Positions 17,630-27,888 of a stretch of 64,000 bases of DNA are shown in pieces. Every line of letters begins with the position of its first letter. Within the stretch, counting starts at the first letter, position 1. The stretch spans positions 1-64,000 of the forward strand of contig MWCY01000001.1 in NCBI GenBank assembly GCA_002070275.1, written 5' to 3'. The translations under genes and the position numbers were made by a program. Source of the DNA: Candidatus Hydrogenedentes bacterium ADurb.Bin170 (GTDB taxonomy: Bacteria > Hydrogenedentota > Hydrogenedentia > Hydrogenedentales > CAITNO01). Below the pieces are notes generated by a model. It was not told the DNA's origin. It saw only the letters and a program-made list of their open reading frames with translations, and ran no database searches.

Positions 17630-18898
17630 TTGACAAAAAATAATTTTGATGAAAACATCCGGGTCGTAACCCTCCCAAACGGCTTCAGGATTGCGATGGA
17701 GCATTTGCCGTATCTCCATTCCGCATCGCTGGGTGTCTGGATCAAAGCGGGTTCAGCGTCCGAAACGCAAAAACAATCCGGCCTCGCTCATTTTCTGGAG
17801 CATCTTTTTTTCAAGGGGACAAAAAACAGAAATGTCCACGAGATTATGGATGCTATCGAAAGCAAAGGCGGGTATTTCAACGCCGGAACTTCTCAGGAAT
17901 ATACGACATTTTATGTGCGTATGCTGGCGGAGCATGTGGAAATTGGGGCAGAGGTGCTTGGAGACCTTCTTCTGAATTCCCTTTTTTGTGACCTCGAAAA
18001 AGAACGCAATGTTGTACTCGAAGAAATTGCTTCTATCGAAGATACGCCCGATGAACTGGCAAGCGATCTGCTGGCAGAATTTCATTGGCCTGATCATCCC
18101 CTCGGGCGGCCTGTTTCAGGCTATGCTGAAACAGTGGCTGCTTTAAGCAGACAGGATCTGCTCCAGTTTTACGATGCCTGGTATAAGCCGGAGAATATGG
18201 TTTTTGCTATTGCGGGAAATTTTGATCAGGATCGCGTCCTGGCAAAGGTCGAAGAAATCTTCAGTGGGCTTCCTGCCGGTACTCCGGAAAGCGACCTGAG
18301 GGTTCCCCGTTTTCAGGCAGGGACCAAACTGGTAGAACGCCCGATTTCACAGGTTCATGTCGGTATAGCCACCCCTGCCCCCTCTATGGGAGATCAGGAA
18401 CGGTATGCAGGCAGCATGCTGTCCGGCATACTCGGCGGCAGCAGCACGTCCCGCCTTTTTGAAAAAATTAGGGAAGAAGAAGGCCTGGCATACAATGTCT
18501 GTGCCTACATAAGCAGCTACGTCCCGGCAGGTATGATGGGGATTTATGAAGCGGTTGCTCCCCAGAACTGTGCGCAGGCATTGGATCTGACCTTTAAAGA
18601 GCTGGATCTGATCCGTTCCTCTCCTGTGTCTCAGGAGGAGTTGAACCGCTGTCGGGAGCAGTTGAAAGGATCGCTTCTGATGGCGATGGAAAGCACCCAT
18701 TCCCGGATATCAAGGGTTGCCAAAAACCTTCTCTTCAGAAATGAGATTATTCCAATGGAGGAACTTGTCGCAGGGATAGAAGCGGTTACAGCGGAAGGTC
18801 TTCTTGACTTCGCAAACCGCTATATCCGGCAGGATGCCTGTGCGCTGCTTCTTCTTGGGCCGAAAGGTACCCATATACCGGACGGGATTCCCTTATGA
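17630..18898 (+). CDS. M16 family zinc peptidase (processing protease-like)
   Basis: A 422-residue member of the pitrilysin/MPP family. The inverted zinc motif HFLEH is at about 54-58, with the downstream glutamate in [18 protein letters not shown]. The C-terminal half includes the family's [15 protein letters not shown] and [10 protein letters not shown]. The start is TTG at 17630 with TAGGAA 9 nt upstream; the first ATG (17696) would remove the LPNGFRIA strand found in homologues. Its stop overlaps the dut start by 4 nt. M16 genes next to rpsO-pnp and dut are common. The substrate is unknown. Confidence 0.92.
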   Translation: MTKNNFDENIRVVTLPNGFRIAMEHLPYLHSASLGVWIKAGSASETQKQSGLAHFLEHLFFKGTKNRNVHEIMDAIESKGGYFNAGTSQEYTTFYVRMLAEHVEIGAEVLGDLLLNSLFCDLEKERNVVLEEIASIEDTPDELASDLLAEFHWPDHPLGRPVSGYAETVAALSRQDLLQFYDAWYKPENMVFAIAGNFDQDRVLAKVEEIFSGLPAGTPESDLRVPRFQAGTKLVERPISQVHVGIATPAPSMGDQERYAGSMLSGILGGSSTSRLFEKIREEEGLAYNVCAYISSYVPAGMMGIYEAVAPQNCAQALDLTFKELDLIRSSPVSQEELNRCREQLKGSLLMAMESTHSRISRVAKNLLFRNEIIPMEELVAGIEAVTAEGLLDFANRYIRQDACALLLLGPKGTHIPDGIPL

Positions 18899-19350
18899 CG
18901 AGTCGGCAGATCCAGATACAGGTTCACCGCCTGCCCGGAACGGAAGATCTTCCAATGCCGGTTTACGCCACGGAGTTTTCCAGCGGTATGGATCTAGTCG
19001 CCGCAGTAGACAGTGACGCAACACTTCAACCCGGTGAACGCCGCGCCATCCCTACCGGCATGACTGTTGCCATTCCACCAGGATATGAAGCACAGGTGCG
19101 CCCACGCAGCGGCCTTGCCATTCGCCATGGCATAACCATGATCAATGCGCCCGGAACCATTGATGCTGATTATCGTGGGGAAATTCAGGTGCTTCTGATC
19201 AATCTGGGAACAGAACCCTTTGTGATTCATCGGGGAGATCGTATTGCGCAGCTGGTTATCGCACCGGTTGTGCAGGCTGTGTGGTGCCCCGTTGATGTGC
19301 TTTCTGAAACAGAGCGGGGGGAAGGCGGCTTCGGCCATACCGGAATTTGA
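18895..19350 (+). CDS. dut: dUTP diphosphatase
   Basis: Hydrolyses dUTP to dUMP, preventing uracil incorporation and feeding thymidylate synthesis. The 151-residue trimeric-type enzyme shows motif 1 SSGMDL, motif 2 RPRSGLA, motif 3 [15 protein letters not shown] with the catalytic Asp, motif 4 RGDRIAQLV and motif 5 [11 protein letters not shown]. It overlaps the upstream M16 gene by ATGA, so both are probably translated from one mRNA. Confidence 0.97.
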   Translation: MTSRQIQIQVHRLPGTEDLPMPVYATEFSSGMDLVAAVDSDATLQPGERRAIPTGMTVAIPPGYEAQVRPRSGLAIRHGITMINAPGTIDADYRGEIQVLLINLGTEPFVIHRGDRIAQLVIAPVVQAVWCPVDVLSETERGEGGFGHTGI

Positions 19351-19381
19351 AGGCTTGCCAATGTTTTGCGGGACAAGAGGG

Positions 19382-20416
19382 TTACGGTTCTGCTCTTTCC
19401 CTCAGAAGAATACGGTTGTCCTGAACTTCATATCCGAAAGAGGGGAGTGGCCATTGCCGGATGAGCAGATTCAACGCTGTTCGAAGTGAGACGTCCGTGC
19501 ATACGAAAGGATTGATGGGGATGTCTGCGAGCGCACGCCTGCAGACGATTTCAATACCGGCCTGAGTGCTCAAGGGAAGCAGGGCATCTTTGAGGGGTAT
19601 GGATTCCGCACCGAAAAGCGCCGCCTCGTTGTCAGGACTGACCGGAGGTATTGCGAAGCGGGGAAGGCGCTTATCAAGAATTGCTGAGCTTTCTGCCGGA
19701 AGAGAACGGTCATTTAATAGAAGGTCTTTCGGCTGAATGTTTTCTTTGGCTTGAATAAACAGATATTCGTCCGACGCGTCCAGAGTCATTGAATCAGGAG
19801 CGATACGTGCCGACTGAAGCAAGGCTTCCAGCATAATGCCCAGTGGCAGGTCTTCAAGATGAAGTTCCCCGCAGGGGGATTCCGCAATAAAATTATCAGA
19901 CAGTATGGTAATGCCCAGCACCTGGCTGATGAGTGCAAAAGCGGTGTACAGCTTTGTTTTTGCGCCCAGAGTGAGGGAAGCGGTTAAAGTACGATATCGC
20001 TCAGGAAGCGCTGCGCTGAGCGAAACAGCCGCCAGAGATTCGTAGCCTTCCGGCGCAATAAAATAGTACCCGGAAGCCGGGAAAAGCAGACAGTCCAACT
20101 CCTGGGCATAAGTATTTACAACATCACCGTAGGGCTGTTTCTGCCAGTTGGCGGCAGGTACCGGACGTTCTTCGAGCCCAGCCATCAGCACGAAACCGCC
20201 ACCTGCCTTTTCACCGAGGAGGCGAAAGGCGTCGCTTGCAGGAAGAGGAGAGTGCTCCAGTGTGACCCGTGGAAAATGTGTATTGGCTGATACAGCGGGC
20301 GGAGAGGACTTGCGAACAGTTTTTTCAGACGCTGAGTTTGTGGAACAGCCGTACAGGCACAAAAGAAGTAAAGACAGAGTGAACGGCAGGGTAGTATGTA
20401 TTCGGGCAAAAAGCAT
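19382..20416 (-). CDS. lipoprotein with secretin/STN-like domains
   Basis: A 344-residue lipoprotein (lipobox LYGC, Cys about 24). Two regions resemble the short N-terminal STN fold of secretins and TonB receptors: LGITILSDNFIAESPCGELHLEDLPLGIMLEALLQ and, near the C-terminus, IPINPFVCTDVSLRTALNLLIRQW. Each has the usual strand, then a -L-xxL-xxLL helix. No secretin core is present, so it is not itself a channel. It is convergent with dut. Function unknown; perhaps a pilotin or periplasmic partner of a secretin-like system. Confidence 0.6.
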   Translation of the reverse strand: MLFARIHTTLPFTLSLLLLCLYGCSTNSASEKTVRKSSPPAVSANTHFPRVTLEHSPLPASDAFRLLGEKAGGGFVLMAGLEERPVPAANWQKQPYGDVVNTYAQELDCLLFPASGYYFIAPEGYESLAAVSLSAALPERYRTLTASLTLGAKTKLYTAFALISQVLGITILSDNFIAESPCGELHLEDLPLGIMLEALLQSARIAPDSMTLDASDEYLFIQAKENIQPKDLLLNDRSLPAESSAILDKRLPRFAIPPVSPDNEAALFGAESIPLKDALLPLSTQAGIEIVCRRALADIPINPFVCTDVSLRTALNLLIRQWPLPSFGYEVQDNRILLRERAEP

Positions 20417-20452
20417 AATTAGAAATCCACATCCGGAAGGTTCGCTGCAGTT

Positions 20453-22159
20453 TTAGGACAAGCTGAAGGAAAAGTCTTTTCCGGTCACTACTTCTTCACT
20501 GACGATCTCGGGCTCTTTATTTTCCGGAAGCAGAATCCGCATGCTACTTCTTTCTATGATGTCTTTTTGAATGTCGATGCCGGGCATGATGTGAGTCAGC
20601 TCCATGCCCCGTGCTGTTAAATGAAAAGCAGCCAGATGGGTAACATAGTATACCTTTTTTCCCTGCCGGAGTGCTTCTTCACCATTAAAGGTGATCTCAT
20701 CCACCTTGTCAATGAATTTCACCTTGCCCGGGTTGCCAACCCGGAGTTTTGCGCCCTGAACTGTCACATCGGAATGCTCACCGAAAGCGCAGCAGAACAG
20801 GATATTTTTTGCACAGGTGACCAGGTCGATAAAGCCGCCGGGACCTACATGGTTCATGGCACCTTTACCTCGCTGTGACACATTGACGTTCCCCCGGCTG
20901 TCCACCTGCAGCGCCCCGAGAATAGCCCAGTCCAGGCGTTTGTACAGCCGGTCGAAAGTTTCAGCCGTAGTTGTAATTTCATCGGGGTTGATGGAAGCGC
21001 CAAAAAAGATGCCCGGAGCGGAAATTCCGCCGAAAGCACCACTTTCATTAATCATCTGAAGTTTTTTCATGATGCCGCTCTCATAAAGAAGCCGCGCCAC
21101 TTCTTCCGGAAGACCGAAACCGATATCGACGTGGTCACCGGCATGCGCATGAGCGGCAAAAATGCGGGTCGCAAGGCGCGCCAGCACATCATCAACAGGA
21201 TAGCGTTTGGCGGTTATTTTGAGAATAGCGTTGATCTGGCGGACTCGTGCCAGAGCGTCTTCAGTAGACGTCCTGCTGTTTACAGTAAAAAAGTCCCAGT
21301 ATTTTTTCTGCTTCACGGTGCCGGTCTGCTCTGTTCCCGGCCAGTAAACAACCGCATCAATCATCTCTGCCGGGACAAAATTCGTGTCGTACCCCTCGTC
21401 TACAAGTGTGCCCACATTCACAATAACTTTTCCGCCCTGCCTTTTGACCGCTTTGGGCAGAGAAAATCCTTCACAGATGACCGACGAGTTTTTAAAGTAA
21501 ATGTTGCCATGCCGATCGGCGGCGTCAGCGTTAAATACAGCAGTGTCAATGAACGGAAGACTGTACTTCAATTTTCCGTCTTCGGTCACCTCCACAAACT
21601 GCCGCCCATCAGGGGGACAGATAGCGGTGCCGCCGCCGGTGCGCGGATCGACGAAGGTTCCGGCGCCCGTGTGATCCCGAATAATATAATTGATGCCTTC
21701 ATCGCCCTGTGCGCGCAGGATATGGGTTATGGCGCCCAGGATACTGCATTGCAGTTCCAACTGATTTTCCTGCGCCAGACGCAATTGCGCCTTGAACATT
21801 TCCGTATGGGATGTAATGAGGCAGGTATTCAGTCCGGGAATGCCCAGTTCCTCCACGGTCCCCGGAACGATCCCTCTTCCGCCCTGACCGCCAATGCCGA
21901 CGACGGTCAAATCCCGGGGATGCCCCGTTTTCAGAAAACGCTCTCTTATCGCCCGGTACAATACGGAAGGGCGCTGATTGGATCCGATTCCTGAAGTGCC
22001 GACTATGGCACCGTCGGCGATAAGTCCGGCGGCATCCCAGGCTGTCATGAATTTCGGATTGTCAAAGTCGGGCGGCGGAAAATGAGTATTGAAACGATTC
22101 CACATCAGGCGCCAGCGCAGCACATGGGCATAAAGAGCAATTTTGCTGAACAGATTCAT
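20453..22159 (-). CDS. family I CoA-transferase, fused alpha/beta
   Basis: A 568-residue fusion of the two halves of an acyl-CoA:carboxylate CoA-transferase. The N-terminal half has GTSGIGSNQRPS and GGQGGRG. The C-terminal half has VDIGFGLPEEVARLL and NESGAFGG, whose glutamate (E372) is the likely one to form the glutamyl-CoA thioester. Members of this type include propionate and acetoacetate CoA-transferases. The paralogue at 22261 is immediately upstream and clearly similar along its length. AGGAG precedes the ATG. Substrate not predictable. Confidence 0.88.
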   Translation of the reverse strand: MNLFSKIALYAHVLRWRLMWNRFNTHFPPPDFDNPKFMTAWDAAGLIADGAIVGTSGIGSNQRPSVLYRAIRERFLKTGHPRDLTVVGIGGQGGRGIVPGTVEELGIPGLNTCLITSHTEMFKAQLRLAQENQLELQCSILGAITHILRAQGDEGINYIIRDHTGAGTFVDPRTGGGTAICPPDGRQFVEVTEDGKLKYSLPFIDTAVFNADAADRHGNIYFKNSSVICEGFSLPKAVKRQGGKVIVNVGTLVDEGYDTNFVPAEMIDAVVYWPGTEQTGTVKQKKYWDFFTVNSRTSTEDALARVRQINAILKITAKRYPVDDVLARLATRIFAAHAHAGDHVDIGFGLPEEVARLLYESGIMKKLQMINESGAFGGISAPGIFFGASINPDEITTTAETFDRLYKRLDWAILGALQVDSRGNVNVSQRGKGAMNHVGPGGFIDLVTCAKNILFCCAFGEHSDVTVQGAKLRVGNPGKVKFIDKVDEITFNGEEALRQGKKVYYVTHLAAFHLTARGMELTHIMPGIDIQKDIIERSSMRILLPENKEPEIVSEEVVTGKDFSFSLS

Positions 22160-22260
22160 GGCGGACTCCTGTTATATTTGTAATCCGCAACCTGTTGTGG
22201 TTCATAACCACAAAGGTGAAATAAAAGTGCTGTTCTGCAGGAGCAGAGGTCAGTTCCCGG

Positions 22261-23964
22261 TTATTGCTGTAACTGGAACTGGAAGTTTTTGCCTGTGATT
22301 ACATCTTCGCCAACAACAGGTACTTCACCGTTTTCCGGCAGCACAATCTTCATTTCACATGCGTCAATGATATCTTTTTGAATGTCTATGCCCGGCATCA
22401 CGTAAAAAAGTTCCATTCCCCGTTCCGTCAGCCGAAATGCGCCGACTTGCGTCACATAATAGACCTTTTTCCCGTGTTTGAGCGCTTCTTTGCCGTTGAA
22501 AGTGATTTCGTCCACTTTGGCAACAAACTTGGGTTTCCCCGGATTCAGGATGGTAATTTTATTGTCTTTAATTTCAAAGCGGGCACGGGCGCCCCACGCT
22601 GTGCAGAAGAGAATCGAGTTGGCACAGGTCACCAAATCAATGAAACCGCCCGGACCCACATGGTTGAGGGGACCTTCCCCCCGTTTGGAGACATTGACAT
22701 TCCCTTCACTGTCAGCCTGAAGCATGCCCAGGATCACCCAGTCGAGCCGGTTGTACATCCGCTCAAAAGCGGTTACAGAGGGTATCAGATCGCGGGGGTT
22801 TACCGCTGCACCGAAGAAGACACCGGGAGCTGCCACACCGCCGATAGCTCCCGCCTCGGTCATCATGTTCAGCTCTTTCATCACGCCGCTTTCATAGAGC
22901 AGCCGCGCCACCTCTTCCGGCAGCCCGATACCGATATCAACAATATCCCCTTTACGGGCATGCGCGGCAAAAACTTTGGTCGCAAGACGGGCAAGCACAT
23001 CATCAATAGGCGTCCGCGTCGACATGACACGCAGAGTCTTATTGACCAGCCGCACGCGCTTCAGACCTTCTTCTGTGGACATAGTGCTGTGGGGTGTAAG
23101 GCAGTTCCAGTACTTTTTATGCTTGATAGTGGCTGCCTGTTCGGTGCCGGGCCAGTAAACGACAGCGTCCACATACTCAGCGGGAAGAAATTGGTCGTCG
23201 TATCCTTCTTCAACCATACGCCCCACATTAACCAGAGTGCGTCCCCCATTATATTTTGCCGCTTTGGCGATACTTTCACTTTCACCTAAAACACTCGATC
23301 CTTTGAAGTAAATATTACCTTTACGATCGGCAGCAGGGGCGCTGAAAATGGCAGTGTCAATAAGCGGAAGCGTGTATTTCAAACGTCCGTCTTCCAGCAC
23401 TTCCACAAACTGTTCGGCATCAGGCGGCCAGACCGGGGTGCCGTGGCCTGTCCGGGGATCCACAAAAGTTCCGGTTCCCGTTTCCGCAATAAAATAATTG
23501 CGCCCTTCTGACTGAGCCTTAAAAATCTGCGTGATCATTCCAATCAGCGAACATTGCAGTTCAATTTTTCCCTCGTGAGCGAGTTTCAACTGCCCTTTGA
23601 AGGTTTCTGTGTGGCCTGTAATCAAACGGGTATTCAGGCCTTCAATGGCAAGTTCTTCAATGGTGCCCGGCACTTTGCCCCGTCCGCCCTGGCCACCCAG
23701 GCACAAAACAGTGAGATCTTTGGGAGAACCCTCCGCCCGAAACATGTCGCGGATGCCCCATAGCAGCAGAGAGCAGCGCTGATTGCCCGCCATGCCTGAA
23801 ATGGCGATGGTGGCACCGTCAGGAATCATTTTGACCGCTTCCCAGGCAGTCATGAATTTGGGGTTGTCTTTTACGGGAGGCGGATAATGCAGATCCTTTT
23901 TATTCCAGGTTGCTATCCAGTAATATACACGTGCGCGAAGTGCCAAAGCCTGAAGAAAATTCAT
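22261..23964 (-). CDS. family I CoA-transferase, fused alpha/beta (tandem paralogue)
   Basis: A 567-residue paralogue of the gene at 20453, sharing FGLPEE/IGLPEE, GPGGFIDLVTCA and almost the same end (PGIDIQKDII). The presumed active-site glutamate is E370 in TEAGAIGG. The two genes are 101 nt apart and probably form one operon from the promoter near 24009. Because they are similar throughout but not identical, they probably differ in acyl acceptor or assemble as a mixed complex; neither can be settled from sequence. Confidence 0.88.
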   Translation of the reverse strand: MNFLQALALRARVYYWIATWNKKDLHYPPPVKDNPKFMTAWEAVKMIPDGATIAISGMAGNQRCSLLLWGIRDMFRAEGSPKDLTVLCLGGQGGRGKVPGTIEELAIEGLNTRLITGHTETFKGQLKLAHEGKIELQCSLIGMITQIFKAQSEGRNYFIAETGTGTFVDPRTGHGTPVWPPDAEQFVEVLEDGRLKYTLPLIDTAIFSAPAADRKGNIYFKGSSVLGESESIAKAAKYNGGRTLVNVGRMVEEGYDDQFLPAEYVDAVVYWPGTEQAATIKHKKYWNCLTPHSTMSTEEGLKRVRLVNKTLRVMSTRTPIDDVLARLATKVFAAHARKGDIVDIGIGLPEEVARLLYESGVMKELNMMTEAGAIGGVAAPGVFFGAAVNPRDLIPSVTAFERMYNRLDWVILGMLQADSEGNVNVSKRGEGPLNHVGPGGFIDLVTCANSILFCTAWGARARFEIKDNKITILNPGKPKFVAKVDEITFNGKEALKHGKKVYYVTQVGAFRLTERGMELFYVMPGIDIQKDIIDACEMKIVLPENGEVPVVGEDVITGKNFQFQLQQ

Positions 23965-24328
23965 AACTTGTCCTGTTATCTAAAAAACTGAATAAATTTG
24001 AAAATACGATTATAGCAAATTACGAGTATAGAACATTCAATCCCTTTTTTTGCAGGCAATTCCGAGCAGCGAACCAGACTTGAAATATACCGGGCTGGCG
24101 AAAAGTGAGTTTTCCTTCCGCGCGCAATGCACCCGATGCTCATCAGCATATGCATTTATGCCGATGAGTTTTCATGTCACGCCCACTTCACGGACACTAC
24201 TGTTTTGAACAGCTCTGAGAGAAAATAAATTCCGTGCAGGGAAGAAGCCGCTTCTTTCTATTGTTTTTCCTTATTGTTCTTCACGAGAGCACTTTACTGA
24301 TGATAAAAACTATAAGGAGACCGGAGCA
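23965..24328. other. intergenic region between CoA-transferase and ilvD genes
   Basis: A 364-nt divergent control region. It holds the minus-strand extended -10 promoter at 24009-24017 and the ilvD ribosome-binding site (AAGGAGACCGGAG at 24314-24326). A short dyad at 24242-24256 followed by a T-rich run could attenuate ilvD, but it is weak. No gene is seen. Confidence 0.5.
24009..24017 (-). promoter_or_regulatory. extended -10 promoter for the CoA-transferase operon
   Basis: On the minus strand TGC then TATAAT forms a consensus extended -10. A TTGAAT hexamer lies 20 nt upstream, which is longer than ideal. The predicted leader to the ATG at 23964 is about 38 nt. Confidence 0.5.
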
Positions 24329-26032
24329 ATGAGTATCAAAAACCCAAGCGGTCACAGGCAGTTTTCAAAATCTGTAACGGAAAGCAGCGAAAGAGCGCCC
24401 AGCCGCGCCATGCTCCGTGCCGTTGGTTTTTCTGATGAAGACTTTAAAAAAAGCCAGGTGGGCATCGCTTCGACCTGGAGCATGGTAACACCCTGCAATA
24501 TGCATATAGACGCCCTTGCAAGAGAGGCGGAAGCCGGCGTGAATGAAGCAGGCGGAAAAGGCGTTATTTTCGGTACCATCACCATTTCCGACGGCATTTC
24601 CATGGGCACGGAAGGGATGAAATATTCTCTGGTTTCCCGGGAAGTAATTGCCGACTCTATCGAGACTGTTGTCGGCTGCGAGCAGTTCGACGGACTGGTC
24701 GCCATCGGCGGATGCGATAAAAATATGCCCGGCGCTGTCATGGCAATGATTCGCCTCAACCGGCCTTCCGTATTTGTTTATGGCGGCACGATCAAACCGG
24801 GCTGCGTGAATGGCTGTGCTGCGGACATTGTGTCTGTATTTGAGGCGGTCGGCCGCCATGCCCGCGGCGAAATTACGGATGCGGAACTGCTTGACATCGA
24901 GAAGAAAGCCATTCCCGGACCCGGAGCCTGCGGCGGTATGTATACTGCCAACACAATGGCATGTGCCATCGAAACAATGGGTCTAAGCCTTCCGAACAGC
25001 TCAGCACAGGCTGCCGTGTCTCCCGAGAAAAACGAAGACTGCCGTCGTGCCGGTGCGGCTGTAATGGAATGCATCAAACGCAACCTGCGCCCCAAAGATA
25101 TTTTAACGAAGAAATCTTTTGAAAACGCCATTACAGTGGTTATGGCGCTTGGAGGCTCGACCAATGCTGTGCTGCACCTGCTCGCCATTGCGCACACTGC
25201 CGGGATCAAGCTGACCCTCGATGACTTCACCCGTATTGGGAAAAAGACGCCTGTACTTGCGGATCTGAAGCCAAGCGGCCATTATGTGATGCAGTCTTTA
25301 GTGGATATTGGCGGATTGACACCGCTGCTGAAAGAACTGCTGAAAGCGGGGTTGCTGCATGGCGACTGCATGACGGTGACCGGTAAGACGCTGGCGCAGA
25401 ACTTGCGCGGAACAAAGTCCTATCCGAAAAACCAGCAGATTATTCAACCCCTTAAAAAGCCCATCAAACCAGAAGGACATCTCACCATCCTCTACGGAAA
25501 TCTGGCGGAAGAAGGGGCAGTCGCAAAGATTTCCGGTCATGAAGGACTGCGTTTTACAGGCAAGGCACGGGTGTACGACAGCGAAGAAAAAGCACTTGCC
25601 AATATTCTGAATGGAACTGTGAAAGCAGGGGACGTGGTTGTGATCCGCTATGAAGGCCCGAAAGGCGGGCCGGGCATGCGGGAAATGCTGGCGCCTACTT
25701 CCGCCGTGATCGGACGCGGGCTCGGAAAAGAGGTCGCTCTTATTACGGATGGACGCTTTTCCGGCGGCAGCCACGGTTTTGTGGTCGGACATATTACCCC
25801 GGAGGCGCAGACAGGCGGACTGATTGCGCTGGTTAAAAACGGAGATACCATCACCATAGATGCCGTGAAACATTCCATTACGCTGGAAGTGGATCAGGAA
25901 GAAATTGCCAGACGCCGGGCTGCCTGGAAAGCGCCCAAACCCCGCTATACCTCCGGGGTACTGGCAAAATACGCTGCCCTGTGCGCTTCAGCATCGGAAG
26001 GTGCTGTTACCGATAAAAATCTTTCGCTCTGA
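24329..26032 (+). CDS. ilvD: dihydroxy-acid dehydratase
   Basis: Dehydrates 2,3-dihydroxy-3-methylbutanoate and its homologue in isoleucine/valine synthesis. The 567-residue protein has the three iron-sulfur cysteines: C56 in TPCNMHID, C129 in GGCDKNMPG and C201 in [16 protein letters not shown]. The C-terminal [22 protein letters not shown] is the IlvD rather than Edd type. It stands alone, with no other ilv genes adjacent. The reading frame is intact, with a strong ribosome-binding site. Confidence 0.96.
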   Translation: MSIKNPSGHRQFSKSVTESSERAPSRAMLRAVGFSDEDFKKSQVGIASTWSMVTPCNMHIDALAREAEAGVNEAGGKGVIFGTITISDGISMGTEGMKYSLVSREVIADSIETVVGCEQFDGLVAIGGCDKNMPGAVMAMIRLNRPSVFVYGGTIKPGCVNGCAADIVSVFEAVGRHARGEITDAELLDIEKKAIPGPGACGGMYTANTMACAIETMGLSLPNSSAQAAVSPEKNEDCRRAGAAVMECIKRNLRPKDILTKKSFENAITVVMALGGSTNAVLHLLAIAHTAGIKLTLDDFTRIGKKTPVLADLKPSGHYVMQSLVDIGGLTPLLKELLKAGLLHGDCMTVTGKTLAQNLRGTKSYPKNQQIIQPLKKPIKPEGHLTILYGNLAEEGAVAKISGHEGLRFTGKARVYDSEEKALANILNGTVKAGDVVVIRYEGPKGGPGMREMLAPTSAVIGRGLGKEVALITDGRFSGGSHGFVVGHITPEAQTGGLIALVKNGDTITIDAVKHSITLEVDQEEIARRRAAWKAPKPRYTSGVLAKYAALCASASEGAVTDKNLSL

Positions 26033-26045
26033 CAGAACGACCTGA

Positions 26046-27656
26046 TCAGGCGTTCAGCGGAACCGGAACCAGCTCCAGACCGCTCGCATTAACCCGGTAC
26101 TCCCTGCCCTGATAGGCAAGCGTCAGGGGCTGGGCATTTTCACTGAGATTCCACAGGGCTGCCAGGTTTGCCGTCGGATACCACGCGCAGATCACCGGCA
26201 GATCTTCCACTACATAAGGGAAGTCCCGGTTTTTTTCCAGAAGCTCCCGCTTGAAAGCAAAAAGAGCATCGAGCTCCTCCGGTATGTACCGGAGGACGTC
26301 AGCCGGCGCTTCCGCTTTTTCTCTGGTGATGCATAAGCCTTTTCCCGGCTTTAACCTTCCGTCCTGCAAGGCCTTCGCATCCCCATCTCCCAGAAAGGTG
26401 AATCCGTCATCTGCCGGAATTTCTGTCACTTCAAAAGGAACGCCCGTCGCCAGAAAAAGGCTGTACGGCTTGGAATCGCCGACCCATCGCCCGGCGTCTC
26501 CCCAATAATGCTTCAAGGGACCAGTCGGTTTGTGTCCCGCTAGTGTTTCATGAAGGGCTCTGTGCTTTTTCATTGCCGGAGCGAGCGTGTCCCAGTAGAA
26601 AAGAGGGTACGGCTCCAGACCGCTCATAAGCATTGTATTTCGTACATCAGCAATGGTGGAAATGGCGAGTTTTGCCGCCAAATTTTCAGGAGATAGCCCA
26701 TCGGGTGGCCAGGCGGTGCTTTCGCTGTAGCTGTTTTCAGGCAGGGTAAAACGACGATGAAAGAGGACACTGAAAAGTTCATCCGTTTTCCCCTTGACCC
26801 GACTGAAAGCCTGATCATTAAACTGCAGTTCGCCAACTCTGAAAGGGACATCCCGATAATCATCCAGACGGATCCCTGCTTTTTCAGAGCCCATGTACAT
26901 GACCATGATCCCCAGGCTTTTTTCCGGCAACATTGCCTGCTGCGCCTTGAAACAACCGGAAAGCTCGGTGCAGGCATCCTCCAGCCAGTTACGCAGTGGC
27001 GCTGTCAGCCTGCGGTCTTTCACCGCTGCCAGCATTTCTTCCCACGTGTTTTCGCTATAGCCGTGTTTTTCGAGAAATGCCGCCTTGTGTGCCGGGCAGA
27101 AACAGCCGCCGATATCGTGGGGAGACGGCGCAAGTCTGAAATCATCGTCCAGAAAAATCATGCCGGGCGCTGCGTCGTGCAGAATTTTGACTCCTTCTGC
27201 GTTTACATCGCACGCCGGAGGGTGAATGCAGACGCCGTAGCACGCCCTGCCGTCCGGAAGGATGCCTCGCTGCCATGGTTGATAAGAAAGTTCTCCCATA
27301 TAATCAGGAGCGGCTTCGGTAAAGCTCGGATGGCCGAGAGGAACCGTAATGTGATGCACTTCCAGCCCCGCCGTTTCAATACGTTTTTTCCAAACTCCGA
27401 CGGTTTCAGGAGGATACTGCCAGATTCCCTGCAAAAATGCCGCCACCCAGACAGCATCCACACCGGCATTGACCACGGTCGGCAGCAGATCGGGATAACG
27501 TTCCAAGGCATCAATAGAAAGACTGGCATGGAAGCGCCTGTTGTTTTTGGACGCACTTAGGGCGAAGTCTGAATTTCCGGCAGCATAGAGCCCTGCACCT
27601 AACAGGGCACCGGTTTTGATAAAAGTCCTTCGGGAGATGATTCCTGCAGTGTTCAT
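26046..27656 (-). CDS. Tat-exported protein with TIM-barrel features, unknown function
   Basis: A 536-residue protein with twin arginines at 9-10 (SRRTFIK) and a hydrophobic stretch, so exported folded. The N-terminal 300 residues look like a glycoside-hydrolase-type TIM barrel (VDAVWVAAFLQGIWQYP, APGMIFLDDDFRLAP, CFCPAHKAAFLEKHGYS), the last resembling GH-like proteins that hold a CxC cluster. The C-terminal 180 residues form a beta-rich domain, ending with a WNLSENAQPLTL strand. I do not recognise the family by name. It is just downstream of, and convergent with, ilvD; transcription is likely independent. Confidence 0.65.
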   Translation of the reverse strand: MNTAGIISRRTFIKTGALLGAGLYAAGNSDFALSASKNNRRFHASLSIDALERYPDLLPTVVNAGVDAVWVAAFLQGIWQYPPETVGVWKKRIETAGLEVHHITVPLGHPSFTEAAPDYMGELSYQPWQRGILPDGRACYGVCIHPPACDVNAEGVKILHDAAPGMIFLDDDFRLAPSPHDIGGCFCPAHKAAFLEKHGYSENTWEEMLAAVKDRRLTAPLRNWLEDACTELSGCFKAQQAMLPEKSLGIMVMYMGSEKAGIRLDDYRDVPFRVGELQFNDQAFSRVKGKTDELFSVLFHRRFTLPENSYSESTAWPPDGLSPENLAAKLAISTIADVRNTMLMSGLEPYPLFYWDTLAPAMKKHRALHETLAGHKPTGPLKHYWGDAGRWVGDSKPYSLFLATGVPFEVTEIPADDGFTFLGDGDAKALQDGRLKPGKGLCITREKAEAPADVLRYIPEELDALFAFKRELLEKNRDFPYVVEDLPVICAWYPTANLAALWNLSENAQPLTLAYQGREYRVNASGLELVPVPLNA

Positions 27657-27769
27657 TATATTTCCCTTTTATTTCCGATTCTTTCACCTTCACGGCGGCA
27701 GGCATTTATTATACCTGTTTTAAGCAGCCGGAACTCCGGATGTTTGAATGCCCTGCTTTTATTCGGGCA

Positions 27770-27798
27770 TTGTTTCATGATAAAAGTACTGGTACAAT
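27770..27798 (+). promoter_or_regulatory. sigma70 promoter for the TIM-barrel/Gfo pair
   Basis: TTGTTT (27770-27775) and TACAAT (27793-27798) are 17 nt apart, with an extended TGG before the -10. The leader to the ATG at 27889 is about 85 nt. Confidence 0.5.
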
Positions 27799-27888
27799 GG
27801 AGACCATGATGTGTCGGAACAGCGCCGTGCTTGGGAAGCGAAGATTCCAATACCAATCAGCAAATCCAAACCCTGGAGGAAATAGTAA

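Noticed and set aside
24242-24256. Short hairpin before ilvD as attenuator
   Set aside because: 6-bp stem only, with an irregular T-run; no leader peptide rich in Leu/Val/Ile was found.
26035-26055. Near-palindrome across the ilvD and 26 kb gene stops
   Set aside because: No T tract and one bulged base; may be chance between converging stops.
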